A stretch of 64,000 nucleotides of DNA from Isoetes taiwanensis (Eukaryota > Streptophyta > Lycopodiopsida > Isoetales > Isoetaceae): assembly GCA_021234155.1 (NCBI GenBank), contig JAJEKV010000541.1, forward strand, positions 62,001 to 126,000, read 5' to 3'. Positions 46,586-58,228 of the stretch are shown here, one piece after another. The notes under the pieces are model-generated. The model saw only the letters and a list, made by a program, of their open reading frames with translations, was not told the origin of the DNA and made no database searches. The position numbers and the translations under genes were made by a program. Position 1 is the first letter of the stretch; each line of letters begins with the position of its first letter.

Positions 46586-48270
46586 GCATGAGCACAATAT
46601 CCGCAATTCAAGTTGAAGAACTAACTTAATACAGGGATTGCAAGCTAGCAATCACCCATTTTTATGGGTTTTCAAACCACATTTTGTGGTGACGATCTAA
46701 ATTTCTGCCTTAATGGTTTGAAGAGAAGATTGAAGGCCAAGGATTAGTGTGGAGCCCGAGGTGCAAGTGCTTGGCCGCATAAGCTTCCCCCCGTGTGGCC
46801 TATATCATAGAATCATCAGGTTAAAAAAATCCTCTTAGTGCTATTCCTAACTCGAGGAAACTCCATAGTTAGGTCAAAATTACTCATACATGCATATAGG
46901 TCTCCGAATCAAACCGTTGGGCAGATCTGGCGTTCAAAGCCACAATTCACATCCTCGGCCGATATAATCGGGATTCAAATCTTCACATCTTTAGAAACAC
47001 TTCAACCCACGAACTTTGTCGACGAGGACCTATTTTTTTCCTCCCGCAAATTGAACCTGGACACACTAAACCCAAGATCAATCTCAAATCTAAGACTCCA
47101 TAAGCGGATCGTAAACTCCCCGATTCCCATTACATGCAACCCTAAGAGAAGAAGAAGCGGCTGGAATTAGGACACGAGGGACAAAATTTGACGGTTAAGA
47201 TCAAATCAAATCTCGGATATGGTCGATCCGGCCATAGGGAAGATTAAAGAGCAACAAATCGGTGAAAATTGAAAAGGAAAAATCCGGTCGGAGGGGCTAC
47301 TAAGGACCGCAATCGCGCCTACCTAAAAAGAGAGCTGATGGAAGAAAGAAGAGTCGCACCCTACCAGCCCTAACTTACACATGCTATAAATTTTGAAACC
47401 TATCGACACCAGAGCAAATGAGAAATCGACACGTAAGATTGCATATATGCTAAAATGTTCTTCTATAATGGCATTTTGGACAAAGTTTTCCAGCATTTTT
47501 TGATAGAAAAAGAGTTGTCCATATTTGGCATGGCCATTAGAAAAATAGTTCTCCATATTTGGCGTGGCTAGATGCATTGCAAAGAGGAAAAATGGCATAT
47601 ACGGATTTTACCGAAGTTTTTGTTAATAAACTAAGCCGCCCGGTTGGGTCCATAAACTAAGCTCATGTACTACAACATGTGTATGTTGTGAATGCTCGTA
47701 TACCATTCAACTGAGTAATTGGAGTATATTGCACAAAGTATATGGTTGATCAACATAAGAACAAATATAATACCGTGCTCCAAAAGGTCCAATTCTGATT
47801 GTTGCTACGGATTAATAAATAACTTTGTGCCCCATACATGTATTTAAGACAAGAAGATCAAGTAATTGTCTAAATAAGCATGAGGATGATTTTTGTTCGG
47901 TCTGGCATAAGGAAAATCTTTTGTGTATTGTGTGCTAGAAAGCACAGTATATGATGCATATTTAATAGACACTTCTCATCATATGATGTACCGGTGTTTG
48001 AACCAATTCATTGAAAATTCAGATTTGACAACATAACTAAACTAGACAAAGATGTTGGCAATGTTGATATGTTGGAGCAGTATAGGTATGTGATATTATG
48101 TTGTTTCATTGTACGCCGAAGTTCCCTTTCATGTTTTAAATATTAAGTTTTGCACGCATTCGACACCTTCTTGACAACAATTTCGAATGAACAGCAAGTT
48201 TGACAAATGGACAGCAAGTTGGACGTTTATATCATTTTCAACTAGCACAAACTCGATAAAGAGAAATGTT
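46586..48270. other. No recognisable gene
   Basis: The frames at 46838-47170 (plus) and 47323-47598 (minus) have no domain I recognise. The minus-strand direction between 47340 and 46690 has the CT-rich look of a plant 5' leader, but no coding start can be supported. Confidence 0.3.
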
Positions 48271-48491
48271 CGCGGCGGCCTTGGCCGCCGCGATAAATTT
48301 CTTGTATACAATAACTTAAGCTGCCCCCTTATGGATAGAGATTTAAGTGTCGCCGCGCTGGCCTCAATCTCAGATCTGGACGGCCCATGTTATCTCTATC
48401 CATAAGGGGGCAGCTTGACTTAGATTCATCTGGGCCGTCGAACGTGCGAGATCGATGGCCCAGATAAAAGCCCCCCTTATTTGGGGCTTTT
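48271..48491. repeat. Cluster of four inverted repeats
   Basis: The cluster contains (1) a 22-base perfect palindrome, arms CGCGGCGGCC at 48271-48280 and 48283-48292; (2) a perfect 25-bp foldback, arms 48318-48342 (starting AAGCTGCCCCC) and 48392-48416, spacer 49; (3) 14-bp arms at 48428-48441 and 48452-48465 (ATCTGGGCC core, one mismatch); and (4) 9-bp arms AAAAGCCCC at 48466-48474 and 48483-48491. The first resembles the Helitron hairpin at 19759. Confidence 0.9.
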
Positions 48492-50897
48492 AATATGGAC
48501 CGTCCGGATTTGAGAATTTAATCAGGAGCCCATTTATATAGATTTGCATTTAATGTATAGGGGTGGCAACAATATTTAATAACCATTAATGCCACGTGAT
48601 GCGGTGGCAAGTATTTTTATAACCCATTAACTACGTGGCACTAAACTTGAAAAGGAATGTATTATTTTTCTTTTAACTGTTCTATTTTCTATAGAACAGC
48701 AGAGAATTGAAACGTGAACGGCATTTTTGACCCGTTCTTGATTTCTTAGCAATGTTGGAGCTGCTACCTATGGAGATGGTGAAGCTTTGAAGTGCTATTG
48801 CCGAGTATAATGCAGTATAATTGTCTTGCGATTACCATGCTTCCCCGGGATAACATTACGATTTTCAGGATTTTGTGCTCTATACACAGGTAAGCTGTTG
48901 CGAAGGACTGTATTTGCTGCTATGGCGGCTAGGGATATGAGGAAAGCGATTCACCAACATGGAGTTTTTCCATTAATGATTCAAAGATAACAGAGTTAAA
49001 GTTTCGCCACTGTTTCCAAGGTTCTTCATTTGTTCTTGAGGTTGATCCTTATACATGTGGTAGTTAGCTATTGAGGTCGTAGAATCGCGTTTTAAAATTC
49101 AAGCGAGAATGTGATTTATATTGGATTTTGCACTTATTAACATATCTTTAATCTGTCTATTTATTTTCTTGCAGTACTTAAACTTGATAACCGCCTCCTT
49201 ATTATAGGTCGTGCACAAGCTGTGATGTTCTTGGATCCGTGAACATATTCAAATTCTTTCTTCTTAGGCTTTGAACAACCGTGTGTGTACAACTGCCTCG
49301 TGCACAATATTAGGCTCCTTGCATCTTCAAGGTGTTTCCAAGTTGTCTTTACTTTCTTTGATGCCATAAATTTCAGAATATTATCCAGAGGGGAAAAATG
49401 GATGATCTTTGCAGGTTTAATGGAAGAGGTCAGACAGTGAATTTGTCATGCGTAGCATATAATAACCCGCGTAAGTATAAGAACTTTAAATTTTAATTGT
49501 CAAGTTTAAGTAAAGGGGTTTTGCATGTCAGTTTGGGTTCTGGACGATACTTAATAGGTTTTATGGTGAGGTCCAGGTTTGCAGTTCCCAACAAAACCCG
49601 ATATTATATCTAGTTATTTCAATTGGAGTGTCATATGGTGAAGGTTAACGATGACATGGCATCATTTAACAGTTCTTTGTGGCACTTTTATTTAGGGACA
49701 AGGTAGCAAAATATATGATCCCATTCTCTTATTAGAAGACCACACCATTTTGCTTCGAAAGATTGTGAAAAGCCTCATCTGATCCATGAAAATTCTCTTG
49801 AGCATAATTTTAATCTTTCTGCCCAAAAAAGAGGGAGCAATAGCCATTCATGAGACTTTCAACCTGGTTCCATTCCTTGGGTGCATTTTGAATGCCGTTG
49901 TTGGTTCACAACTTCTGTCAAATAAGGAACAAGGAAAAAATGAGCAAGTTGTAGTATGCGTAGTTTAGCCATGGACTAGGCACTTGAGAGGGAAAAAAGA
50001 ACGTGTGTTTTATAGAGAGTAATGTGCAACAAAAAACACAAAGAATATAGTAATTTGATAAATACATTATGATTGGAACATAGGAAATTTACCTTGCTAT
50101 CAATTAATGTACTATGAACTTCATTCATGTGCAATGTTACTCCTAGCATGGCATATGGCCCATAAATCTTAAATACTTAAGCTTTAATCCAAAACTTCTT
50201 TTTGTCCCTCGTGAATTGACCTTGTGCAATTGAGAATGTAGATAGTAATAAGTCCATACAATTGATTGCCCACAATGCATTGAAGATTCTAGAGCAGTAT
50301 TGAAGGAACCTAAAGGAATTCTATTAGATCTTAGTCTTCTAATATGTGATTGTTAAATTGTGCATCATCAAAATGGTCACTTCGTTTGGGCCTTTTCTAG
50401 ACAAATCGTTCTTAGTTATTTCTTGGTGGTCTTACTGTCTTTGGAATTAATCATAGCATTGCGAGATATGCAACGGTATCCTCTATTGTTAATATGACGA
50501 GCAACTTATGTCGAGCTACCTAGAAACATTGGGGTAGTTCAAGCCGAATGTACTAGAACATATAAAAGGTCTCAAAGAATGTATCGGAATTTAAGTGATT
50601 GTATATAGAATCAAATGCATCCATTGACTTTGAGTGTGACTTTGACATCTTCAGCCTTAGCTTGACTCTTTCAGTGTAATTCGAATTTATCTTGACCATT
50701 TGATTTGGGCTTTAGCTTGAGTCCTTCAACTTAGTTCAAATTTGACTCGAGGATTTGACATACCCACTAGGGTAACATTGGCCTATAATGCAATTTTGAC
50801 TTTTGAAACCCTTATTCTCGAGTACTATAGCAAAATGATCATTTAATAACAAAATAGACAACGCTTCTTAATGAAATCCTTATGCAAAAAAAATTTT
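48492..50897. other. No recognisable gene
   Basis: Several short frames (for example 49786-49968 plus, 49161-49367 minus) show nothing identifiable. Between 50620 and 50800 TTGAC occurs about seven times, which I regard as incidental. Confidence 0.3.
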
Positions 50898-50985
50898 CAT
50901 GGTACAACCACTCATAGTACAAGCACTTGTATATGTATACAAGTTTTTCTACTATGAGCGGTGCACTACGAGTGGTTGTACCATG
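50898..50985. repeat. Nested foldback, 88 bp
   Basis: The outer arms are 16 bp and perfect (CATGGTACAACCACTC at 50898-50913, complement at 50970-50985). Inside, CTCATAGTA pairs with TACTATGAG (50950-50958) and ACTTGTATA pairs with TATACAAGT around 50933. The whole unit can fold into a long hairpin, as in a small MITE or a foldback RNA. Confidence 0.85.
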
Positions 50986-51713
50986 AACGATTAGCATAAT
51001 GATTTCAAAGAAGGAACATGGTTAATTCTATCCTCGATTGATCACACATACGTCAAATTTAATGCTTCCTTTAGCAAACATTTTCCTATGGAGTTCCATT
51101 TAGACAAGTCAAGTTCAATCTTTCCTACAATGGGCACCACAAAGTGCATTTGTCAACTTGAATTAGCGGCTATGCCTATAGAGTTCTATTTAGAAAGGAC
51201 GAATTCAAGATTGCCTTAGTTTCCCTTGACCATGTGCCCCTTTATTACCATTTTCAAATCATTAAACTCATTATGTAAATCCAATAACTCTATTATTCTA
51301 CCCCTCTTCGCAGTCACACAAATGGAAGTATGCATCTAGACCAATGTTATGAAGGTTTAACCTAAATTCATTGCACGGGATAGCAATTTAATGAACATCT
51401 TGAAATAGCAATTCACGTGTTGCATTGGAGATTCCGGGCCTCCTAACTCCCTTGTCAAAACACCACTATGTCATTTCTCAACTACTTAAAAGATTCTCCG
51501 GCGTCACAAGCTTGCAATTGTTTATTAGAACTTCTCCTTCCATCCAATGCCATAGAAAGTGTCATATCGCTTGTTTGTTTCCAAGTCTATAATGCTCCTC
51601 CTTTTTGGAGACTCCAGTAAAATTGCTAAAACTTGTAATGAGATTCCTCAAGAATCCTCTAGATTGTCCTGAAACATACCAAGTGTGAAAGATCACCTAC
51701 ATTCATTAAGATC
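50986..51713. other. No recognisable gene
   Basis: AT-rich sequence with no coding signal. Confidence 0.35.
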
Positions 51714-51783
51714 ACCAATATTCTATCAAATTTATCGAGATTTGCCTTCCCCAATATTCTATCAAATTTATCGAGATTTGCTG
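51714..51783. repeat. 37-bp direct repeat, two units
   Basis: CCAATATTCTATCAAATTTA plus TCGAGATTTGC occurs twice in a row. Confidence 0.9.
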
Positions 51784-53800
51784 CAGAAACCCTCGATCAA
51801 ATGCATGATCAAACCCCTTTGTTCGACATTTTATTGTCCTGGCCATACAAATACCACCTCTTAACCAAATGTAATATTTTACAGCATGCCTGAGCTCATC
51901 ATTGTTTATTACAACTTCCATTTATAGAGGTTTATTCCTATTGCTCTTCTTTCTTGAATCCCAAACTTTAAATGCAATTAGAGAATCCTTTTTCCAATCT
52001 ATAATGGTCCTTTTTTTGCATGTAGTTTTGATTTTAGGTAACTCAAAATTAGTGTTTCCATTATTGAAGATCTAGATAAAAAGAACGTGTCTACAAAAAT
52101 ATATAAGTTGAGTTATATAAGCCGAATTTAATGTTTCCAAAATAGTAGTGACAACACTAATGTTGCAACATTGAAGAGTCAAATCAGAAGAAGTCACTAT
52201 CAAAGTGCAACTTGAATTGGTCACATGAGCTTTTTATTTCATATGCCAAACAAATTTATTCTTTTAACCAAAGCATATCATTAATAGAACTAAAAACTAT
52301 GTAGGACTGAATTGCGTGAAGCTGCATTGAACTTAGATATTGGTAGAAACATTTAGGATATTGCTATAAACATTGAATAACGACATGAAAAATTACTACA
52401 TCAGCATTCAACCACTATTATTATGGCTGAGGGCAACAAAGTTCATACAACACATGAAATGATTTCACCAACCTCCTTTGCCTTGTCCACAGTGAAGTAA
52501 TTAGGAAAGACGCACACATTTTCCATGCATATAAGGATATGAATCATTTTACCACGCCCATTTAGTAAAGAGAAGAATATTTGAAAATTATAAAATGTTG
52601 AAGACGTAGCTTTCTGATGACTCCAATTGTGCCCAAAAAATAAATAAATGAAGGTCAAGTAAAATTGACTCCAAGGAATAATATTAAAGATGCTTTCAAA
52701 GAAAAAATGTACCCAACGATTCTTTAAATGTTTTTAACTTGGGAATTTTACATGTGGTCCATGATTTACAATTTGGGTGTCAGGCATGAAAAATGCCAAG
52801 CATTAATGCTTAGCAAAGCCAAATAAAGATAACATGCATTAGTAGGAACTTGATTGCATTTTATTTGTAAGAAATAAGCAAAAGCTTTTCATAATTACTA
52901 CTTCATTATATGAAAAATTGTAACCGACATTCACACAAGGGATGATAAAGCAATGCATGTTAACAAAATTGCTACTACCACCATGGAGCTTTTCTTTGGA
53001 GCAGCGATAACCCATCATCATACGATAACATAAAGGTAAAATAACAAGATAGTTATCCCATATTCATCCTTCTCCCAAATGTTTCTACCAATATCTAAAC
53101 AATATCATAGCAAACATTTAGGATGGGCGCAAAGAACATGGGCATTTTACACCAATCATTTCTATACATGTAGATGCAATATGACAAAATCTTCATAATT
53201 TATCTCAACGAGAAAGTATATGAGCATTGTATTCTCTCTCTTTCATCATTTTAGGGAAAATAGTGTAAAATACTTCCAAATCGGGGTTAACAAAAAATGG
53301 GTAACATTCTTACTTAGGTGGAGCTTTTGCACTTTCAAAAGTAATTTTATCATGTGACATTACCTCGACAAACAAAATTGTGGTACCTAAACATACCTTG
53401 TCCTTGATCATTACAAATAAAATAATCGGGTCATTTTCAGTAGATGCTCGAGGAAGCCTGAGGTTATCAAGAGGTTCTGATTCAAGCTTGATGGTAAAAC
53501 TTCTAATAAAGCGATTAAAAACATTACTATCCATCTCAATAGTATTTTCAATCTTGGTCTTTTCAAATCCGCTGGTTCCAAATCCGATCAAAGCACCTAA
53601 GACATAGCCTCAAAAACAAAAACAATATCTATGTATAAAGTAACAATAGAGATTCATACAAAGATCGATCCTCTTACCAAAAAAAATCGGGTAATGTCAA
53701 CCTTTCGCCTCAATAAGACCAATTTTGAGCGGCGCGTGCATTATGAATCGCATTCGCTTTGATAAATATTCTCTAATTTGTTTGCACATAGGGCGCCGAT
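51784..53800. other. 3' side of the HslU remnant; no clear gene
   Basis: The minus-strand frame 53310-53591 (FTIKLESEPLDNLRLPRAST, then SHDKITFESAKAPPK) is fairly protein-like and lies downstream of the HslU exons on the same strand, but it does not match HslU. It could be an exon of another gene. The rest is AT-rich and unassigned. Confidence 0.3.
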
Positions 53801-53809
53801 ACACGAATA

Positions 53810-54839
53810 CGCTTTACCGGGTTGAAGGAGCAATTTAGGCCTTTTCGAAGTTGATTCTAGTCACGACTGATTGGATGGTGATGGAAGCCATCGGGATCTC
53901 ACAAATCCTTCTCGAGATCATGTCACTTGGTTTACGAGAATGGAAAGCACTTAGCTACAAATAATAAGTATATGATCATTTGACATTTCAATGTCATTGT
54001 ACTCACAACAACGCCACAAAAATACTAACATCAAAATTTCATAAATGCCGCCATTGCAACTTTATGTGCAATTTAAAAGTGAAAATTTATAGAAAATAAA
54101 AAAGAGCTTACTTTATAAATAATGCTATTCGCTAAATGCCCTCCCATGATCCCTCTGAGAATAGCATCCATCCTCCTTCAGGCATCTCCGAACTTGCAAT
54201 CATCAAGTTTACCATCTTCGTATAGCTTTCTAAATAGTCCATCAGAGTAAGATTCAGTGACTTCCTCTTGCTGAAATAGAAACAAAGACAATCGCAGATT
54301 CAAATAACCATTTTAAGAATTAATAAGAACGCAAAAACCTAGATCCACCTCTCTGTATCTGCTCACCGTTCTCAACACTTGTTTCAATATCCCGATAATG
54401 ATCTTGCACACCATAATTGAAGATCATTGCTATAATTGCTTGACTCTAATGACCACGAGCACAATGGAAATAACAATACTCATACAGCCCAATATAATTG
54501 CAAGATCAACAAGATCTCCTATAATCGGGTCCACATACCAACCATGAAAACCAACCTCTCAGAACTGGTGGTTTGCACCGCTAAGAGACAAGATTTTAAT
54601 GTAAAAACCGAAGTGATATAGCATTTTCACTAATCTATAAATAAACATACTTTCAATAAAATGGGCATATGCTGCTTGGCAAGTCGCCTTGCTATTTGAT
54701 CTTTCCACAACGAAGTTGGCTCAATCATAAGAATGTTCTTAGGTAAAATTTCTTCCCTTAAATGTGTGTTGGGACTTCGATGGCGGCGCCTTTTATTTCC
54801 CCGCGACAAGAAGGGCAAATTAAAGTCATCATCCAACAT
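53810..54839 (-). pseudogene. hslU: HslU (ClpY) AAA+ ATPase, spliced, damaged
   Basis: HslU unfolds proteins for the HslV peptidase, a bacterial-type proteasome kept in mitochondria of some eukaryotes. Four exon-like pieces appear in order on the minus strand. Exon 1 (54839-54651) has KRRRHRSPNTHLREEILPKN, ILMI, then the P-loop region and QIARRLAKQHMPILLK with a GTATGT donor. Exon 2 (about 54570-54430) has EVGFHGWYVDPIIGDLVDLA. Exon 3 (about 54280-54150) starts after TTTCAG with QEEVTESYSDGLFRKLYEDG followed by KLDDCK. Exon 4 (about 53945-53815) has KPSDMI and a worn sensor region. The P-loop reads EPTSLWKDQ where the family has GPTGxGKTE. The two differences at its centre coincide with CTG codon contexts and may be consensus errors. 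Walker B and the C-terminal domain are not seen. Confidence 0.82.
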
Positions 54840-55920
54840 ACGGACCCATTTGAACCCCAGATGTTATTATCATTGTCTTGACTAACGGCACGCCAACACA
54901 TCAGCGAAGACGCGACAATCACCTAGACCAGATCTCATAAACGAAAGCCAACCAACGCGATGTTTAACCCGCTTTTGGTTGGATGGAGCATCCAACAGTT
55001 GGCTACTTCGCAGAGGTTGCTTATTTCAACTTGCATTTCTTCTCAAGACGACAATAATGGTCGGGCTGCTTTCATCGACAAACAAAGTATAACTATGTGA
55101 ACAAACCAGAAAAACTGGATGGATGGTTCGTGTCGCAGCTAGTAAGAAAACAAACCGACAATATTATATTGCGCATTTTTTCCTTCACGCCCATGGTTAG
55201 CAACCGCCCGAGATCGCCGCTCCTTTGTCGTGGAGCCACATTTTCCTACTAGGGCTAAGATTTGAGAGGCAAAAGTACATAAGAAAACCCCAGAGATAAT
55301 AAAAAATATGCCTTCTATGTTGCAGTCGGAAGGCACCACGCACAAGAAACACCACATAACAAAAAAGAAAAAGCATGATCATGCAACCCCCATCATGTAG
55401 GGAGTTGCGAAAATCTGGTGGAGCCAAAACCAACCTGCACAAACCATGCAATCGATCTTGGGACGCAAGAAGAAAATGAATGGGCTTTGCACCACCAGAC
55501 CTCATTGGTCAAGCATAAAGAAAAGATTCCCTGGGGGCCTTGTATTTTGAGCATCCCAACCCAATATTGCCCCATTTCAACCGGGAGAAGACCGCGAATG
55601 CGCTTTGCCTCGATATAGACGCTCATTTTTATCGAATGCTATGGAGTTTCTCCGTGATCGGCCCCAAAAGCAACACATTTTTGATTCAAACTTCATGTTG
55701 GAATCAAACTTTAGTGTGAAAAATCTATCATGCCTAATGATCACTAACAAATAATAGAGGCATAGTTGTTTGATTTGTATTTTGCCCCATCATCCAAAAA
55801 TATGCTAAACCTACCTTTATTAATAATCATGCAAAATACATTAAATTCCTATGATCTGCCACCTCATCAAAGGCATTAATTGCATTGAGATCATAATTGA
55901 TTGCACTTTAATATGACCAA
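54840..55920. other. No recognisable gene
   Basis: 5' side of the HslU remnant. The N-terminal part expected for HslU (a VGQ..AK-type start) is not visible here. Overlapping frames at 55139-55626 on both strands are unassigned. Confidence 0.3.
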
Positions 55921-55939
55921 ATCTAGACCATCATCAACA

Positions 55940-56120
55940 CATTCAACGTGAGATCAAAAGCCCCAAATAAGGGGGCTGTTTTGGGATCATGACGGGTACG
56001 CTTCGCGGGCATTTGACCACAATCTAGACCGCCTGCATCTAGATACACACCTCGGTCGGAAACAAGGGCAGCTTTATATAATTGTATATATATAATGTAT
56101 ATATCACTATCACTCAATAT
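55940..56120. repeat. MITE-like remnant
   Basis: AAAGCCCCAAATAAGGGGGC at about 55958 is close to the complement of the fourth hairpin at 48466-48491, so the two places share a small repeat family in opposite orientation. A (TA)n-rich tail follows to 56125. Confidence 0.5.
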
Positions 56121-56159
56121 ATATACACGCGGTATTAGATGTGTGTTTTGTCATCCCAT

Positions 56160-56270
56160 GGGCATGTTCATAGAGATTCATCCTAGCCGCCCAATCACAA
56201 AATAGAAGGCCGTGATAATGCCACCTCATTTGGGTGCATGGATGGCCATGATGGGCAAAAACATGGGCAT
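56160..56270 (+). repeat. MITE-like end, left member of an inverted pair
   Basis: GGGCATGTTCATAGAGATTC and, further in, CCACCTCATTTGGGTGCATG match the complement of 63999-63880 with scattered differences. This may be the terminal inverted repeat of a 7.84-kb element or one of two separate small elements. Confidence 0.6.
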
Positions 56271-56639
56271 GCATGGGGGGCATGCACCATATCCCCTAAC
56301 CGTTGATCGGGGAGAATAAATCTTAGCCCCTTGATTTTTTGTAAAGAATGTGCTAAAAATTTAAATTTGGTGTAGCGATCTTAACCGTTAGATCAAAGGT
56401 GAGGATAAATCTAGCCATTAACTCTTAATATTAAATTAAGTTTTTAAAGCGAGGTGAGGTGTCACCCCCATTAATAAAAAGAAGTGAGGGTGGCAAAAAG
56501 CATTTATGAATGGACTCTTCTAGGAAGCTTCTTCCATTTAATCGCCTTCAAAGGCATAGCTTGAGAGTGGGTCTACCAAGGTGGGACCCACTGATTGGAT
56601 TCTGCCGCCAGAGTTTCTAAATGAGTAGTGGTTTGGCAA
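56271..56639. other. Non-coding sequence
   Basis: Non-coding sequence with A/T runs. Words such as ACCGTTGATC and ACCGTTAGATC resemble the inner part of the 64-kb member. No gene recognised. Confidence 0.35.
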
Positions 56640-58140
56640 TATTTTGTTGCAGCTTGAGCCAACATGATTCAAATACAAGAATCTTCTGGAATCTGAAAGC
56701 TTTAAGGAGTCTGGTAAGTTGAGGAATCTAGAAGAATCTTTACAGATAGAGGAATATCATGAGAATCTTAGAGAGAATCCATAAGAATTTAAGAGAGCAT
56801 CTTTGAGAATGTAAGAGAATCTAGGGAATCTTGATAAACCTTTTAAGAACTTAGAGGAATCTTTATGGAACTTTGGGGATTCTAGGGGAATTCTATAGAA
56901 ACTATGGGAACTAGAGGAACTCAAGAGAATCTATATAGAATCCTCAAGCTTCTATTTCTTTGGGAACCTAGGGGAATATTCCTAAAATCTTGAGAATTTA
57001 GTGAATTTTGTTGAATGTTGAAAAAATATTCTTTAAAAATCTATGGAGTCTCAACAAAATCTTTGAGAATCTAGGAGAATCTAAAAAAAGAATCTTCATA
57101 AAATCTTTTAAGAATCTATGGGAGTCTAGATGGAATCTTGGGGAATCTTCAGAGAATCTAGGGAGAATCTTTGCAGAACTCTAAGGAATCTAAGAGAATC
57201 TTTGGGAATCTAGGATAATCTAAATGAATCTCAAAGAGAATTTAGGGGAATTTAAAATTTTAGAATCTGCGGAAGTTCATGGAATCTTGTGAGAATCTAA
57301 GAGAATTTTCATAGAATCTTTTGGGGAACCCAGAGGAATCAAGGTGGAGACCTTGGGGAACCTAGGGAATCTTCATAGGATCTTGAGAATCTAGAGGAAT
57401 CTCAAGAGAATCTTTTAGTATCCCAGGAATCTTTAGCAACTTCTTGGAAAACCAAGAGAACTAAGCATGGGAATCTTAAACCTAGAGGAATCTTGGGATA
57501 ATCTTTGAAAATCTAGAGGAATCTCGTGAGAATCTAGGAAATCTAGGGGAATCCTAAGGAAATGTTTATAAAATCTTGAGAACCAGGGAGGAATCTTGAT
57601 AAAAATTTGGAGAATCTAGGGGGAAACCCCATAGAATCTATGGAAAGTAAGGAGAATCTACATAGAATATTGCGTAATCTAAAGGAACCTTGAGATAATC
57701 CTTCTAAATCTAGGGAATCTTGTAGAATCTTTAAGAATCTAGGGGAATCTTTCACTGATGTGTTTTGAAGGGAAATCTTTCTTTAGGGGTGTTTTTTCAT
57801 GGAATGTTGGAGAGTCTAGGGGAATCTTCATAGAATCAAAAGGAATCTAGGGGAATTTCTTTAAAAATCTCGGAGAATCTAAAGGAACTGATAGAATCTT
57901 AAGAATCTAAGGTAATCTTTGATATAATCTATGGGAATATGGAGAACCCACACAGGATCCTAAAAGTAATATAGAGGAATATTGGGATAATATTTAGATA
58001 TTTAGAGAATCTTTATAAGAATTAGGGGAACCCCTAAGAATCCTATTATTGAATCTTTAGGGAATCTAATGGAATATAATCTTTTTGGAATCTTATAGGA
58101 ATTTTAGGGAATTCAAGACAAGCTTCTTTAATGATATTCT
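56640..58140 (+). repeat. Degenerate GAATCT minisatellite, 1.5 kb
   Basis: Variants of GAATCTAGGGGAATCTT with (A/G)-rich linkers fill the interval almost without a break (roughly 100 GAATCT or GAATCTT words). The spacing is irregular, at 9-20 bases. It has no coding capacity. Units are too divergent for a recent expansion. Confidence 0.9.
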
Positions 58141-58228
58141 TTTCAAACGATCAAGGAAATCTTGGAGAAACCAAATAAAATTTTTAATCCTGGCCATATC
58201 TTTTGCGTGCCCTAAACTTAACAATTTG

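Noticed and set aside
50620-50800. Cluster of W-box (TTGAC) sites as a promoter
   Set aside because: No gene start lies nearby and the word is frequent in this AT-rich sequence.
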